A stretch of DNA of 64,000 nucleotides from positions 1 through 64,000 of the forward strand of contig NZ_JAHVAP010000002.1 of the NCBI RefSeq assembly GCF_024721155.1, read 5' to 3'. Shown here one piece after another: positions 1 through 8,531 of this stretch. Positions within the stretch are counted from its first letter, which is position 1. Every line of letters starts with the position of its first letter. The position numbers and the translations under genes are program-made. This DNA is from Mucilaginibacter phenanthrenivorans. GTDB lineage: Bacteria; Bacteroidota; Bacteroidia; Sphingobacteriales; Sphingobacteriaceae. The notes beneath the pieces were generated by a model, which saw only the letters and a list, made by a program, of their open reading frames with translations, had not been told where the DNA came from and made no database searches.

Positions 1-893
1 TAATTGGAAGCCCTCGATGCTATATGTACTTCAACATGGCCATTCGGGGTATTGCTTGTTTTGATAAAAGCCAAGTCTAAAGTTGGTGTCAAAAGCCAGG
101 TACCGTCGTTCTCATTTCCAAAAGTGGTCGACAGTTCGAGTATTCGCCTTTGATAAGAGCCTAGTATTATTGTCGTCGGATTTCTCAGCCATGCTTCATG
201 AGTAATTGCTAACATAGATTTTTGATTGATAATTGCGATGGAATCCCAAGTGAATAACGCATAGCCAGGCTCTTGTCCATCTATACCATTGGGCAATTGT
301 ACACCAAATTGCTGTGCCAGCCATGAAAGCGTTCCATATCCACACAAGCTTACACAATGATCCTCATCTGATTCTGAAACAAACCCTGTTGCAAACCAAC
401 CGTTTGTTTTACCTGCGTTCCAGTATTCCCTCTGCCAAGCTGTATCAAGTTGGTTTCCTCCAACTCCAATTTTTACAGGACCAATTGAAATGGCATTTTG
501 TAATACTGATTCATTCGTCCAATCAACTGAGTTATATGCTCCATCATTATAAATAATACCATCCGCTGGAAATCCGTTTGTGGTCATTTTTTGTAATACT
601 TCTGATAAGTACGCACCCTCTAACCATCCATTGGATTGAGCCCAGCTGATTGCCACATCCTCTGGAATGAAAATTTCTGGGGTATAACACGCCTTAGCAA
701 AAGCCTCTTCGGCGGTAACGCAATCGCCATGGTTATAGTTGCCCCAAAACGACAAAGCAGCGGGACGATATAAAATATTCGTAGGTGTTATTCCTAAAAC
801 TTGGTGGGGTACAGCGGCTGCAAGCGCATGTCGTGGAGATGGCTTTGCTCCACGTGGCATTTTACCATTTATTTGATTTTTTAAATTGTCCAT
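1..893 (-). CDS. Papain-like (C1-type) cysteine peptidase-like protein, partial
   Basis: The reading frame starts at an ATG at 891-893 and stays open to the window edge, so about 297 residues are visible and the C-terminus is missing. Around residues 56-60 is GDCVT, resembling the catalytic-cysteine region of papain-fold peptidases (Cys58). Around residues 176-186 is DEDHCVSLCGYG, resembling the catalytic-histidine block (His178) followed by the GYG seen in that family. A WDS occurs where the third catalytic residue is expected. There is no obvious signal peptide; the N-terminus is basic (KMPRGAKPSPRH). I infer a papain-like fold; whether it is an active protease or an inactive relative is unclear. 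Confidence 0.5.
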   Translation of the reverse strand, partial: MDNLKNQINGKMPRGAKPSPRHALAAAVPHQVLGITPTNILYRPAALSFWGNYNHGDCVTAEEAFAKACYTPEIFIPEDVAISWAQSNGWLEGAYLSEVLQKMTTNGFPADGIIYNDGAYNSVDWTNESVLQNAISIGPVKIGVGGNQLDTAWQREYWNAGKTNGWFATGFVSESDEDHCVSLCGYGTLSWLAQQFGVQLPNGIDGQEPGYALFTWDSIAIINQKSMLAITHEAWLRNPTTIILGSYQRRILELSTTFGNENDGTWLLTPTLDLAFIKTSNTPNGHVEVHIASRASN

Positions 894-1033
894 GATTTTT
901 TGATTTTAACGTTATTACATAAATGTTCTTTAAAGTGAAGTTTTAGACCCTGCCGCTGTCCAAAGTTTTTAATTTCGGTTTGCGCTTGTCCAAAAATGCA
1001 AGGAAGAGTAAATAACAGGATAGTTATGTCCAT
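881..1033 (-). CDS. Possible 50-aa secreted peptide (uncertain)
   Basis: A short frame opens at the ATG at 1031-1033 and ends at 881, overlapping the start of the next minus-strand gene by 13 bases in another frame. Its first 18 residues (MDITILLFTLPCIFGQAQ) look like a signal peptide with an AQ-type cleavage site, and the remainder is basic. This could be a real translationally coupled peptide or the remnant of a decayed gene. There is no family assignment. Confidence 0.22.
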   Translation of the reverse strand: MDITILLFTLPCIFGQAQTEIKNFGQRQGLKLHFKEHLCNNVKIKKSWTI

Positions 1034-1174
1034 AATGATAAGGTTTAATGATCTGGTTGTTAAAACTAAGTATTTTGAATGGATATAAAATACCGTAAAA
1101 ACACCTTATTTTATATTTGATTAGGAACCCAGTTTAGTAAACGAAATACATATTATGAAAGACTTTAAAACGAA

Positions 1175-1202
1175 AAAAGCCTCACATTTCTGTGAGGCTT
1201 TT
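1175..1202. terminator. Perfect 11-bp hairpin, bidirectional terminator-like
   Basis: AAAAGCCTCAC (1175-1185) pairs perfectly with GTGAGGCTTTT (1192-1202) around a 6-nt loop. With A-runs before and T-runs after the stem it fits an intrinsic terminator on either strand. On the minus strand it directly follows a tRNA-tail-like sequence, the usual arrangement downstream of tRNA genes. Confidence 0.7.
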
Positions 1203-1275
1203 GTGGTCCCTACTGTACATATATCGAACCATTTCCTTTCTGATTTGCGCCTAATAGCGGATTTGAACCAATAAA
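1203..1275 (-). other. tRNA 3'-end-like remnant, possible attachment site
   Basis: Read on the minus strand, this stretch contains two T-loop-like motifs, GGTTCAAATCC (about 1258-1268) and GGTTCGA (about 1225-1231). The second is followed by CAGTAGGGACCACA, which looks like a tRNA T-stem/acceptor end, and then by the terminator at 1175-1202. No complete cloverleaf is present. Bacteroidetes islands often integrate at tRNA 3' ends, so this may be a degraded attachment site. That is inference; no second copy was found in the window. Confidence 0.3.
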
Positions 1276-1338
1276 ATTTTTGGTTCATATGAAGTTTGTT
1301 AGCCAACAGCTATTTTTGAATCATAATAAATTATTCCT

Positions 1339-1902
1339 ATGAGTCTTACAAATAATGAAATTATAGAATATTTAAAGAGTCATCTGCCTTATAGATTAAA
1401 TTCTTTAATGGCTCATGATATAATCTTATATCGTCAAAAAAACAAAATTGATCAGTGGGCGCAATCAGCAAGAAGCCCTTATGAGGACTCGCTATTTTTA
1501 GAACCTGCCTTTGAAATTTCCTTGGTATTTGGGCGCTCCCTTATGGAATTTTTAGGCATCAAGTATGATCATAAAAATCAGCAACTAAAAGAATTAGATC
1601 CTTTGAGATTAGGGTCGGATGACATAACGTTAAAGTCGCTATTTCCACAACGCGCCTATTGCACCTTACAAGATAGTGATTTGATTAAACACAAGGCTGA
1701 TATAGCAATCCTATTCAAAATAGCAAATAAATCAGTAGCGCATTTAACATCAAAGCCTTCAAATGAACAGGAGCATGCCTGTATCCCAAATGCAAGAAAG
1801 GCGATATATGATTTACTTCTCAAATACGTGCCGGAAATATCAAAAGATAAACTATGGTATCATGCGCAAATTGGGTCATTGGAAATGCAAAACATCAAAT
1901 AG
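1339..1902 (+). CDS. Hypothetical protein, 187 aa
   Basis: A soluble, mostly helical protein with no signal peptide and no motif I recognise. It contains aromatic-rich segments and the central stretch FEISLVFGRSLMEFLGIKY. It sits in an AT-rich stretch and is the first gene of a plus-strand accessory block. The Bacteroidetes promoter element TTTG occurs at 1315-1318, shortly before the ATG. The function is unknown. The uninterrupted frame and the low GC shared with the next genes support it being real and horizontally acquired. Confidence 0.6.
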   Translation: MSLTNNEIIEYLKSHLPYRLNSLMAHDIILYRQKNKIDQWAQSARSPYEDSLFLEPAFEISLVFGRSLMEFLGIKYDHKNQQLKELDPLRLGSDDITLKSLFPQRAYCTLQDSDLIKHKADIAILFKIANKSVAHLTSKPSNEQEHACIPNARKAIYDLLLKYVPEISKDKLWYHAQIGSLEMQNIK

Positions 1903-2101
1903 AAGGCCCTTAGAAATTTAAGCTGAAGGCTCTATTATTTTATTTGAAAACTCTGAAGCCAAAGGGAATTAGCCAAACTGCCATTGTAAAACCTGCTAAG
2001 TGCGGCAAATTTTTCAGGCACCCAGTGATATTTTTAAGAATATTTTTTTAAAAAATCTCGTTATTTTTATAGCTAAGTTTTACTTAAACCTTGAAGCTTA
2101 G

Positions 2102-3013
2102 ATGGATGCACAAACAATTAAAATCATTCAGCGACTGGTACTGGAAGTTGCCGGGATAGGCGTGTTGGTTTGGGGGTTGATTTTTATTTTTAAAGGTCTG
2201 ACCGGAAAAATATCTTTTGTTCTAAAAGGGCCTGGTTTTGGGGTGAAATTAGCGAATGCGAGTCCAGGCGTTTTCTTGTCCTTACTTGGAGCTTTAATGA
2301 TGTGGTTTTCTATGAAAGATTTCACCGTTGAAAAAAAGACGGTGACTTCGGAAGTCGATTCCGTTGCCGTCTTAAATCAATGGTTAAGCAATGCTTACAA
2401 AGTGAAGGATGGGAAATATTACACCAAGGTAATAGATACCGTTATTGGTACTGCCCAAACTGACCATTTTAAAGTGAGTTATTTAACAGTTCACCCTCCT
2501 GAAACATTGGGAAAGATTGCTGAAAAACAATATGGGGACGCGAAATTCTGGAAGCTAATTGCTGTTTCAAATATCGGGAAAGGCTATTTTGATTGGGCGT
2601 CTGTACAGGAAAATTCGACCGTTCCTGATAAAAGTCTTTTGGAGATTTGGCGGGTCTCGATTTTCTATGGTAAAACTACAGATGAAATTGTTAAAGTCAG
2701 CGCTATAAGTAAAAAAGCGGCTTATCAGGATCTCCTGCAAATGTCCATCCAAAAACCGGAGTTTGATCCTTTGGCGCATATTTTTGAGCTTGAACAAGCA
2801 TATAAAGCAAAAGAACTGCAAATGGTCGAAACACCGGCTAACTATTCAGGTGGCGTCGAGACAATCGGAGATTTAAGTTTGAAATATTACGGAGACAAAA
2901 CGCTTTGGCCCCTTATTGTCTGGACTAATAAAAAAAGCCTCGGTCAAATCAAGTCAGCTGACGATAAACCTGATAAATCAAAGGATATCTTTATTATTCA
3001 TTTTATTCCGTAA
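2102..3013 (+). CDS. Membrane protein with two LysM-like segments
   Basis: The N-terminus carries two hydrophobic helices (about residues 10-30 and 50-68), suggesting a membrane anchor. After a linker, two segments resemble LysM repeats: one around residues 125-160 (LTVHPPETLGKIAEKQYGD then FWKLIAVSN) and one at 245-300 (ETIGDLSLKYYGDKTLWPLI then TNK). LysM modules bind peptidoglycan or act as the contractile-tail/baseplate type found in membrane-linked proteins. The gene lies 127 bp upstream of the ATPase-methyltransferase gene in the same orientation. A sensor or anchor role for that neighbour is inference only. Confidence 0.55.
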   Translation: MDAQTIKIIQRLVLEVAGIGVLVWGLIFIFKGLTGKISFVLKGPGFGVKLANASPGVFLSLLGALMMWFSMKDFTVEKKTVTSEVDSVAVLNQWLSNAYKVKDGKYYTKVIDTVIGTAQTDHFKVSYLTVHPPETLGKIAEKQYGDAKFWKLIAVSNIGKGYFDWASVQENSTVPDKSLLEIWRVSIFYGKTTDEIVKVSAISKKAAYQDLLQMSIQKPEFDPLAHIFELEQAYKAKELQMVETPANYSGGVETIGDLSLKYYGDKTLWPLIVWTNKKSLGQIKSADDKPDKSKDIFIIHFIP

Positions 3014-3140
3014 GCTTAATCAGTGTTCGAAGGCTATGCGTAATATTGCGTATTAAATGGCTTACTTTTTTGGATATTTGTTATCCTTTTAATTTGTAAT
3101 TTGGGGTTAATTAAACCTTTTCAAACCAAGAAGCCAGTTC

Positions 3141-5048
3141 ATGCCACTAATTGAAATACAATTCCCCAAACATGCCAAATTTGCTTCGCAAAATAAGATC
3201 ATTGTTGCCCAACCGGCAAAGGACAAAGGGGCGATAACGATAATCTGCGGTAAGAACCATTCCGGGAAAAGTTATATTTTAAAAAGGGTACACCGGATCG
3301 TTCTCAAAAGAAACGACTTGCTGAGTAGCACGGACCAACCCATCGACCGGGAAAATTCCGACGATATTTTTTGCAATTTTTCCCAAGCGGAGGCGCAGAT
3401 CGCGCCGGCTATGCTGATTACCAAAATTTCACTGATCACCGACCTCTCAAAAGGGACCTCGACTGCACAGGAATCCAATCACAAGAATGTGAACCGCCAC
3501 TACAAAGGGATGTCCGATCTGTATATCCGGGCGGAGATCAAAAAGTGCCTGGAAGATATCACTTTTGAATTTATCGAACACCTGTTCGGAAAGTTAAAAA
3601 AGGGCTTTGACAGCGAAAAGTGGCGCGACCCCTTAGAGACGGATTATCGGTTGGGCATTCTGAACGGACTTTTAAACCAGGAAATATATTTAGCACCCCG
3701 TTCGAACCCGATTGTCGTCCTGTTCGAAAAGCTCACGCAAGGGCGGCTCTATTTCGGTTTTAGTAAACCCCAAAAAAGCCTTCCTTTATTTGAAATGCAC
3801 TTAATCTTCACCGGGCAGATCATTATTCCCTATGCGAGTTGGAGTGAAGGGCAAAAGGTTTTGATGTCATTGCTCTTATTGGTTCATTACGAAAATCCTG
3901 CATTGCTTTTATTTGATGAAATCGAAAACCATCTTCACCCGGAATACATCTCGGCGGTTTTAGATTTCGTAAAAAAGCGTGTTCCGCAAACCATTATTAC
4001 TACCCATCATCCGCATATTATATTTTCAGTGTACGCCGATGTGGTCAATTACCTTGACCTCGAAAAATCAAACGACGAGTTCCCCGACATTATTCAGAAC
4101 GATAAACATTCGCGGTTCACGCCACCAAAAAGGACCTGTCAGTTATTAGAAAAGAGCTATGCAAAATTGCTGTCTTCTTATAAGCTTTTCGATGCTTATG
4201 ACAACCAACTGCTCAGGATATCCGCTGCGAACATTGCTAACCTGAATGAATTATTGACGGCGACATTTACTTCTCTTTTTAATTACGAGGTGATTGGTGC
4301 TGACAGCGGGAAAAAGCCGGATCTGCAGTCTCAGAAATTATACGACCTGTTCAGGAACAGGTTAATTACCCGTCCTGTTAAGGTGCTGGAGATCGGCGCC
4401 GGAGAAGGTAGGCTGCTGGTAGATGTCAACAAAATCCTTAAAGTCAATGAAACCGACCGGTTGACATGGTGTTTGTACGAACCCAACGAAGAACCAAGGA
4501 AAAAGATCGCACATGTTTTGGCCACATTTCCTTATCCCGAAATGGTCTCGGTGGTCGATACCTTGCCCGATGGAGAGTTCGACTTCATTGTCATCGCCAA
4601 TGTCTTTCACGAAACTCCCCCGGATCAGATCGCTGAAATACTATCCTATTGCTATACAGCCATCAAAAAAGATGGCAACATTATTATCGCGGAGCTTTAC
4701 CCATTGTTAAAGCCGGAGCAGTTTGCGGTGCCATTGTCCGCGCTGGAATGGGCTCAATTAGCTAGAAAACTGGGCTTCAAAGCGACCACCGAAAATATTG
4801 TCTTCCGAAATGCAAGTAACGAAGCCTACTTTGTTCAGCTAACGAAGAATGAAAATCAGGATGTTGGGGTAGAGACCCTAAAAACAAAAATTGTTGAATT
4901 TTGGAATAGCGATGTTTTAGCAAATCGTTCCGGCGACTACGCAGGCAGGATACGCCTTGGGGATTCCGAGGAAATTCCTAAGACCCTTGGCGGCCTCGCC
5001 ACGATGGCCAGCGTTATTGCCTATAACCAGGGTGACTGGACCGCATGA
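3141..5048 (+). CDS. ABC/SMC-type ATPase fused to a class I SAM-dependent methyltransferase
   Basis: The first ~300 residues form a complete ABC-type (AAA_21/OLD-like) ATPase. It has Walker A GKNHSGKS (residues 37-44), a signature-like SWSEGQ (about 233-238), Walker B LLLFDEIENHLHPE (about 255-268) and the H-loop THHPH (about 285). After a linker, residues ~395-560 form a Rossmann methyltransferase domain with motif I VLEIGAGEGRLL (from ~415) and an FDFIVIANVFHE block. A short C-terminal tail follows. Such ATPases occur in nucleic-acid-directed defence proteins, but this fusion with a methyltransferase is not one I can match to a named system. The next gene, 63 bp downstream, is nuclease-like. 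The methylated substrate cannot be told from the sequence. Confidence 0.75.
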   Translation: MPLIEIQFPKHAKFASQNKIIVAQPAKDKGAITIICGKNHSGKSYILKRVHRIVLKRNDLLSSTDQPIDRENSDDIFCNFSQAEAQIAPAMLITKISLITDLSKGTSTAQESNHKNVNRHYKGMSDLYIRAEIKKCLEDITFEFIEHLFGKLKKGFDSEKWRDPLETDYRLGILNGLLNQEIYLAPRSNPIVVLFEKLTQGRLYFGFSKPQKSLPLFEMHLIFTGQIIIPYASWSEGQKVLMSLLLLVHYENPALLLFDEIENHLHPEYISAVLDFVKKRVPQTIITTHHPHIIFSVYADVVNYLDLEKSNDEFPDIIQNDKHSRFTPPKRTCQLLEKSYAKLLSSYKLFDAYDNQLLRISAANIANLNELLTATFTSLFNYEVIGADSGKKPDLQSQKLYDLFRNRLITRPVKVLEIGAGEGRLLVDVNKILKVNETDRLTWCLYEPNEEPRKKIAHVLATFPYPEMVSVVDTLPDGEFDFIVIANVFHETPPDQIAEILSYCYTAIKKDGNIIIAELYPLLKPEQFAVPLSALEWAQLARKLGFKATTENIVFRNASNEAYFVQLTKNENQDVGVETLKTKIVEFWNSDVLANRSGDYAGRIRLGDSEEIPKTLGGLATMASVIAYNQGDWTA

Positions 5049-5098
5049 ATACTAAAGCGGGCTGGCCCGGATGCCAAATTTATTTAACATTACAGCGC

Positions 5099-5106
5099 TA
5101 ATTTTA
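5099..5106 (+). promoter_or_regulatory. TAnnTTTG-like -7 element next to the start codon
   Basis: TAATTTTA lies 5 nt before the ATG at 5112 and matches the Bacteroidetes -7 consensus TAnnTTTG with one mismatch. If used, transcription would begin at or near the ATG, giving a leaderless or near-leaderless mRNA for the nuclease-like gene. Confidence 0.3.
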
Positions 5107-5111
5107 CCACC

Positions 5112-5666
5112 ATGCACAATGTTATTTTAGACGGGATCAGTTCCATAATAGAGGCTAACCGTGATTTGTTACGGATTCCTATTCGGCAAAAAGCCAAGTT
5201 TGAGGGTTGGTTAAAATTCGAGCTGGCCTTTTATTTGTCCGAACAAGGTTTTAAAGAAGTTGATGTAGAAACGACGGTCGACGGCTTTGGCCGACGGGAT
5301 ATTACATTTTTTGATAGTGACAGCAACTTTTATAGCGTGGAACTCAAAACATCGAACACCAATTGGCTTATTCCCGGAATAAGAAAGGTTGGCAAACCGT
5401 TGACAAAAAACCTACGCTCCATAGTGGAGGACTGTATAAAAATTAATTCCTCACAAGGGATAGTAGCTTTTGTGCTTTTTCCGATACCCCTCGGCGATAA
5501 ACGGTGGGAGGATTATATTGAAAAGATTGCTTATGACACCGGCTCTGCGCTGAATAAGGTGACCAATTGTAAATTAATTACTATGGACATCGACGACGAA
5601 CATCAATGTGAATTACTTGTTTGTACATTTATCTCGCAGACAATGAAACACAGAAAATTGTTCTGA
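5112..5666 (+). CDS. PD-(D/E)XK nuclease-like protein
   Basis: A 184-residue soluble protein. The segment from about residue 55 shows GFGRRDITFF, a short loop, then YSVELKTSN. This gives the Asp ... Glu-x-Lys spacing of PD-(D/E)XK nucleases, and FEGWLKFEL upstream could supply the helix Glu. Downstream helices contain LRSIVEDCIKIN. This is the layout of restriction-endonuclease-fold enzymes, although homing or repair relatives are equally possible. The gene follows the ATPase-methyltransferase gene closely, so the pair may form a modification/cleavage or ATPase/effector system. No sequence specificity can be read. Confidence 0.55.
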   Translation: MHNVILDGISSIIEANRDLLRIPIRQKAKFEGWLKFELAFYLSEQGFKEVDVETTVDGFGRRDITFFDSDSNFYSVELKTSNTNWLIPGIRKVGKPLTKNLRSIVEDCIKINSSQGIVAFVLFPIPLGDKRWEDYIEKIAYDTGSALNKVTNCKLITMDIDDEHQCELLVCTFISQTMKHRKLF

Positions 5667-5751
5667 CTGGGTCGTTGACAGGCCTTAATTCATCGGAAAA
5701 AGGAAGGCGAATTAAGCATTGGATTTATCATTATAAATAATTTAATTCAAC

Positions 5752-6024
5752 ATGGAAAATATAGACATCGTATTCCTGACAAATCTTGGCTGGCTTAAAT
5801 ATGATATCAATTCTGATGCGCCTGCAAATTGCTTTTATAAAAAGCCGTATCCTGTCGCGTTGTGGTGGGATGGTACGCAAAATGGTTTTTGGGTTATTTA
5901 TTTAAATGAGCTAACCCGTAACCCTATTCTTATAGGCAGAGATTTTATAAAAACGGAAAATGACTACGATAGGTTGATCATGCCCATTTTAAAGGTGATC
6001 CAGGAAAGTCAACGGGAAAAATAG
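5752..6024 (+). CDS. Hypothetical protein, 90 aa
   Basis: A small protein rich in aromatic residues (WLKYDIN, ALWWDGTQNGFWVIY), predicted mainly beta, with no signal peptide or known motif. It lies between the PD-(D/E)XK-like gene and the GIY-YIG-like gene, all on the plus strand with short gaps. It may be an accessory or immunity-type partner in the block, but the sequence offers no direct support. Confidence 0.55.
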   Translation: MENIDIVFLTNLGWLKYDINSDAPANCFYKKPYPVALWWDGTQNGFWVIYLNELTRNPILIGRDFIKTENDYDRLIMPILKVIQESQREK

Positions 6025-6069
6025 GATTTGCGTCATTTGGTTAGTGCTGATTTTAACTGACTAATACCT

Positions 6070-6077
6070 TATCTTTA
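6070..6077 (+). promoter_or_regulatory. TAnnTTTG-like -7 element next to the start codon
   Basis: TATCTTTA lies 4 nt before the ATG at 6082 and differs from TAnnTTTG at the last base. As at 5099, this would put the transcription start at about the start codon. No well-spaced TTTG -33 box is visible, so the call is weak. Confidence 0.28.
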
Positions 6078-6081
6078 CTTT

Positions 6082-6408
6082 ATGAATAATCTCAGCCTTT
6101 CAAATCAAAATGAACCCAACCCATTGCTAAAACTTGGTGCCATCGCATTGGGTATTTATGCTTTAAGTCAATTAACCCAGGAACACGACACGGTAAATTA
6201 TACACTTTGGTACCGGAATAAATTAGTGTATCACGGTATTTGCTATGCCGATCGCATCGAAACCCGGTTAAACGAGCACGAGTTGCGTGGTGTTAAGTTT
6301 GATGAATATGATTATGACCATGCAAAACCAAGGGCAAGAGCTATCATAAAGGAGCGAAAATTGATCCAACGGGACCGGCCTAAATATAATTTTCATCACA
6401 ATTATTAA
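6082..6408 (+). CDS. Small GIY-YIG-like protein with an N-terminal hydrophobic helix
   Basis: A protein of 108 residues. A hydrophobic stretch (about residues 15-31) may anchor it. The rest resembles a compact GIY-YIG fold: a strand with YTLWYRNK, a second strand ending YHGI, an arginine-containing helix (RIETRLNEHE), and a C-terminal helix with a Glu followed by the family-like tail LIQRDRPKYNFH. In GIY-YIG enzymes the corresponding Arg and Glu are catalytic. The canonical GIY/YIG strings are degenerate here, so it could be inactive or only a structural relative. It is followed 12 bp later by the next gene. Confidence 0.45.
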   Translation: MNNLSLSNQNEPNPLLKLGAIALGIYALSQLTQEHDTVNYTLWYRNKLVYHGICYADRIETRLNEHELRGVKFDEYDYDHAKPRARAIIKERKLIQRDRPKYNFHHNY

Positions 6409-6420
6409 GAGCTGGCCTTT

Positions 6421-7233
6421 ATGGGCAGTAAAAAACAAAAGGAAAAGGATAAATTCCCGGATGAACTTATGCGGGAGTGGGAAAATTCAGACGGCGTAAA
6501 TTTTGCCATTGCCTTAGCGCGCGCCAGCGGCTGGCTGCTCCAGGTCGACTGGTCGGCACGTTCGCAGGATGATCCTGTTGAGCAGATGAAATCCTTAAGG
6601 GTGTATGTGGCCACAGACGGTGAGGCTGTTTACGATTTCAATGGCCGGAAACTTTTCCAGGCCTATAATCAATACGTAATCACACCTATTGCCCAAAAAA
6701 GACAATATGCCGGGGCAGGTATATTGTCGCGTTTTTATAGTGAGGAGAAACTTTGGAAACTTCCACTACGGGTTAAACCGTCTGAAGCTGGTATCGTCAG
6801 AGCCGAAGAGGCTTTGCGTAACTATCCGGCTTTTATGAATAAAATGCCGAAGCGCATCAATCCTCACGTGCCTGCCCACCTGGCGGCTGCTTTTACTTTC
6901 AGCAGATGTGCTGTTTTTGCTGCTGCTAATCAAGCCATCAAAGGATTGCCCGCCACGGCGATTTCGGTAAGCCGTTATGCGCCTTTTGCAATGGGAAAAA
7001 TCGGGTTTTGCCATAGCGTCAATGTGCATCCTGACGGGGAGTGGGAAGATGCCTGGGGCAAACAGCCCAGTGAAAATATCCTCAACCGCTACGGCATTGA
7101 AGCCTATAGTTTAAGTGAACCGGTTCAACAGGAAGTTGTTGCCAAACTGAGCAAAAACTCACCGGAACTGTATAAAGAATATTATCATCTTGCTGAAGAA
7201 TTGATCGGTTCTTTTCAACTTCATGGCAAATAA
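6421..7233 (+). CDS. Hypothetical protein, 270 aa
   Basis: A soluble protein starting with a lysine-rich segment (GSKKQKEKDKFPDE), then an alpha/beta body with an ASGWLLQVDWSAR stretch and a late FSRCAVFAAANQAI helix. There is no signal peptide, membrane segment or recognised motif. It starts only 12 bp after the GIY-YIG-like gene, so the two are probably co-transcribed. It closes the plus-strand accessory block and is convergent with the next minus-strand gene. Confidence 0.55.
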   Translation: MGSKKQKEKDKFPDELMREWENSDGVNFAIALARASGWLLQVDWSARSQDDPVEQMKSLRVYVATDGEAVYDFNGRKLFQAYNQYVITPIAQKRQYAGAGILSRFYSEEKLWKLPLRVKPSEAGIVRAEEALRNYPAFMNKMPKRINPHVPAHLAAAFTFSRCAVFAAANQAIKGLPATAISVSRYAPFAMGKIGFCHSVNVHPDGEWEDAWGKQPSENILNRYGIEAYSLSEPVQQEVVAKLSKNSPELYKEYYHLAEELIGSFQLHGK

Positions 7234-7274
7234 GAGAAATTAGCTATAACCGCGTTGGTCCTGCTCATCAGGTA

Positions 7275-8372
7275 TTAATAATGGCCATATGCTCTTTTTT
7301 CAAGGTCTTTTAAATAGGTCATACTCGCCTTACTAAATGTCACAGGATGCGCTTTGTCTTTTTTTGCCGCCTCGTCATACAAATAAAAGATGTAAAAAGG
7401 GTTATCAGAATGTGCAATCAATTGCTCCTTGCCCCCGTTTCGAACAATGATATTTGCCATATAAAAACCAGGTATGTGGCCGCTGGAATATAAAGTAATC
7501 TTTCGGAAATCCCTGTAGCTCAGGCGGTCCGGGCCGTTTTTAGCATTGACCAGGAAACCCGAATCCAATTTACCGATCACTTTTTCCGCATCGTCAAATA
7601 ACCAGTGCAGCAACCCGTCTGCATCATAAAGTGTTTTACTGTTGTTTACCGCGATGGTTTTATCGATCAGGTCGGCTATACCCTCGCTGTTGACCTGGTT
7701 GATGATCGAAAGACTGGTAGAGTCGGCAGCACTTACTTGCCGCACCAGGTGTTTGTTTACCCGGAGTTGATGGTGAAATTCATGGGCGGCAATGGCACCC
7801 TTTTGGAAGCGGTCGAATTCATAAATGATCGACAGGCCAAAATACATATCCGGCGATTGTACGGCAGCGTCAAAGGTCATGGCATTGACATAGATCGTCA
7901 GATCCTTTGGAAATGGGTTGACCTTTGGCGGCAAATACTTTTTTGCCAGCACCGCACAGGCCGCCACATACGCCGGAGAGGTGATTTCCCTGGTATAATT
8001 CCGCAAAGCTTTTTCATTGGCCTGGATATATAGCAGGTTTTTTAGAATATCATTGTCGGCCCTCTTTTTTTCTTTTTCCAGTGCACTTAGTGAATCCCGC
8101 ATGGATGGACGAAATACAAATCCCAGGTATTTGCGGTGTTCAATGGCCTGCTCAGGGCTGCGGTTATTGTCAATATAGGTTTTATTTCCGTACAGATTAT
8201 AGTAGTCATTCCATAACGAATCCGTTAAGGGTTGGTCAGCCTTTAACAGGTCAACGACCTGCCAGAATTTTGTAACGGCATCTGTATTGAATTTTTGTGC
8301 TAATACAGGAGAAGAAAGCAGTAAGACAAACAGGAGAAAGAGGTAGCGGCATTTGTGATTCATAGCGGGCAA
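7275..8372 (-). CDS. Secreted HExxH putative zinc peptidase (DUF5700-like)
   Basis: A 365-residue protein with a clear signal peptide (first ~25 residues ending at VLAQ). The middle contains AIAAHEFHHQLRVNKH, an HExxH zinc-binding motif, with the acidic segment NSEGIADLIDK downstream that could supply the third ligand (compare Glu-zincin families). This arrangement matches the predicted Zn-dependent peptidases annotated DUF5700 in Bacteroidetes. It is transcribed alone, flanked by convergent and divergent genes. Protease activity and substrate are inferred from the motif only. Confidence 0.65.
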   Translation of the reverse strand: MPAMNHKCRYLFLLFVLLLSSPVLAQKFNTDAVTKFWQVVDLLKADQPLTDSLWNDYYNLYGNKTYIDNNRSPEQAIEHRKYLGFVFRPSMRDSLSALEKEKKRADNDILKNLLYIQANEKALRNYTREITSPAYVAACAVLAKKYLPPKVNPFPKDLTIYVNAMTFDAAVQSPDMYFGLSIIYEFDRFQKGAIAAHEFHHQLRVNKHLVRQVSAADSTSLSIINQVNSEGIADLIDKTIAVNNSKTLYDADGLLHWLFDDAEKVIGKLDSGFLVNAKNGPDRLSYRDFRKITLYSSGHIPGFYMANIIVRNGGKEQLIAHSDNPFYIFYLYDEAAKKDKAHPVTFSKASMTYLKDLEKRAYGHY

Positions 8373-8531
8373 AACTAATTATTTCTATTGCTGCCACAAC
8401 CTGGCAATGGTTCCTTTTCAGTCAATTTTATCCAAGAAAGGGTGTAATTTGCACATTTCCTGTTCAACTCCATGAGAAATAAGAATTAACGATAAGCAGC
8501 GCTAAACGAACAGCGTGCCCCGCCTCTTCAA

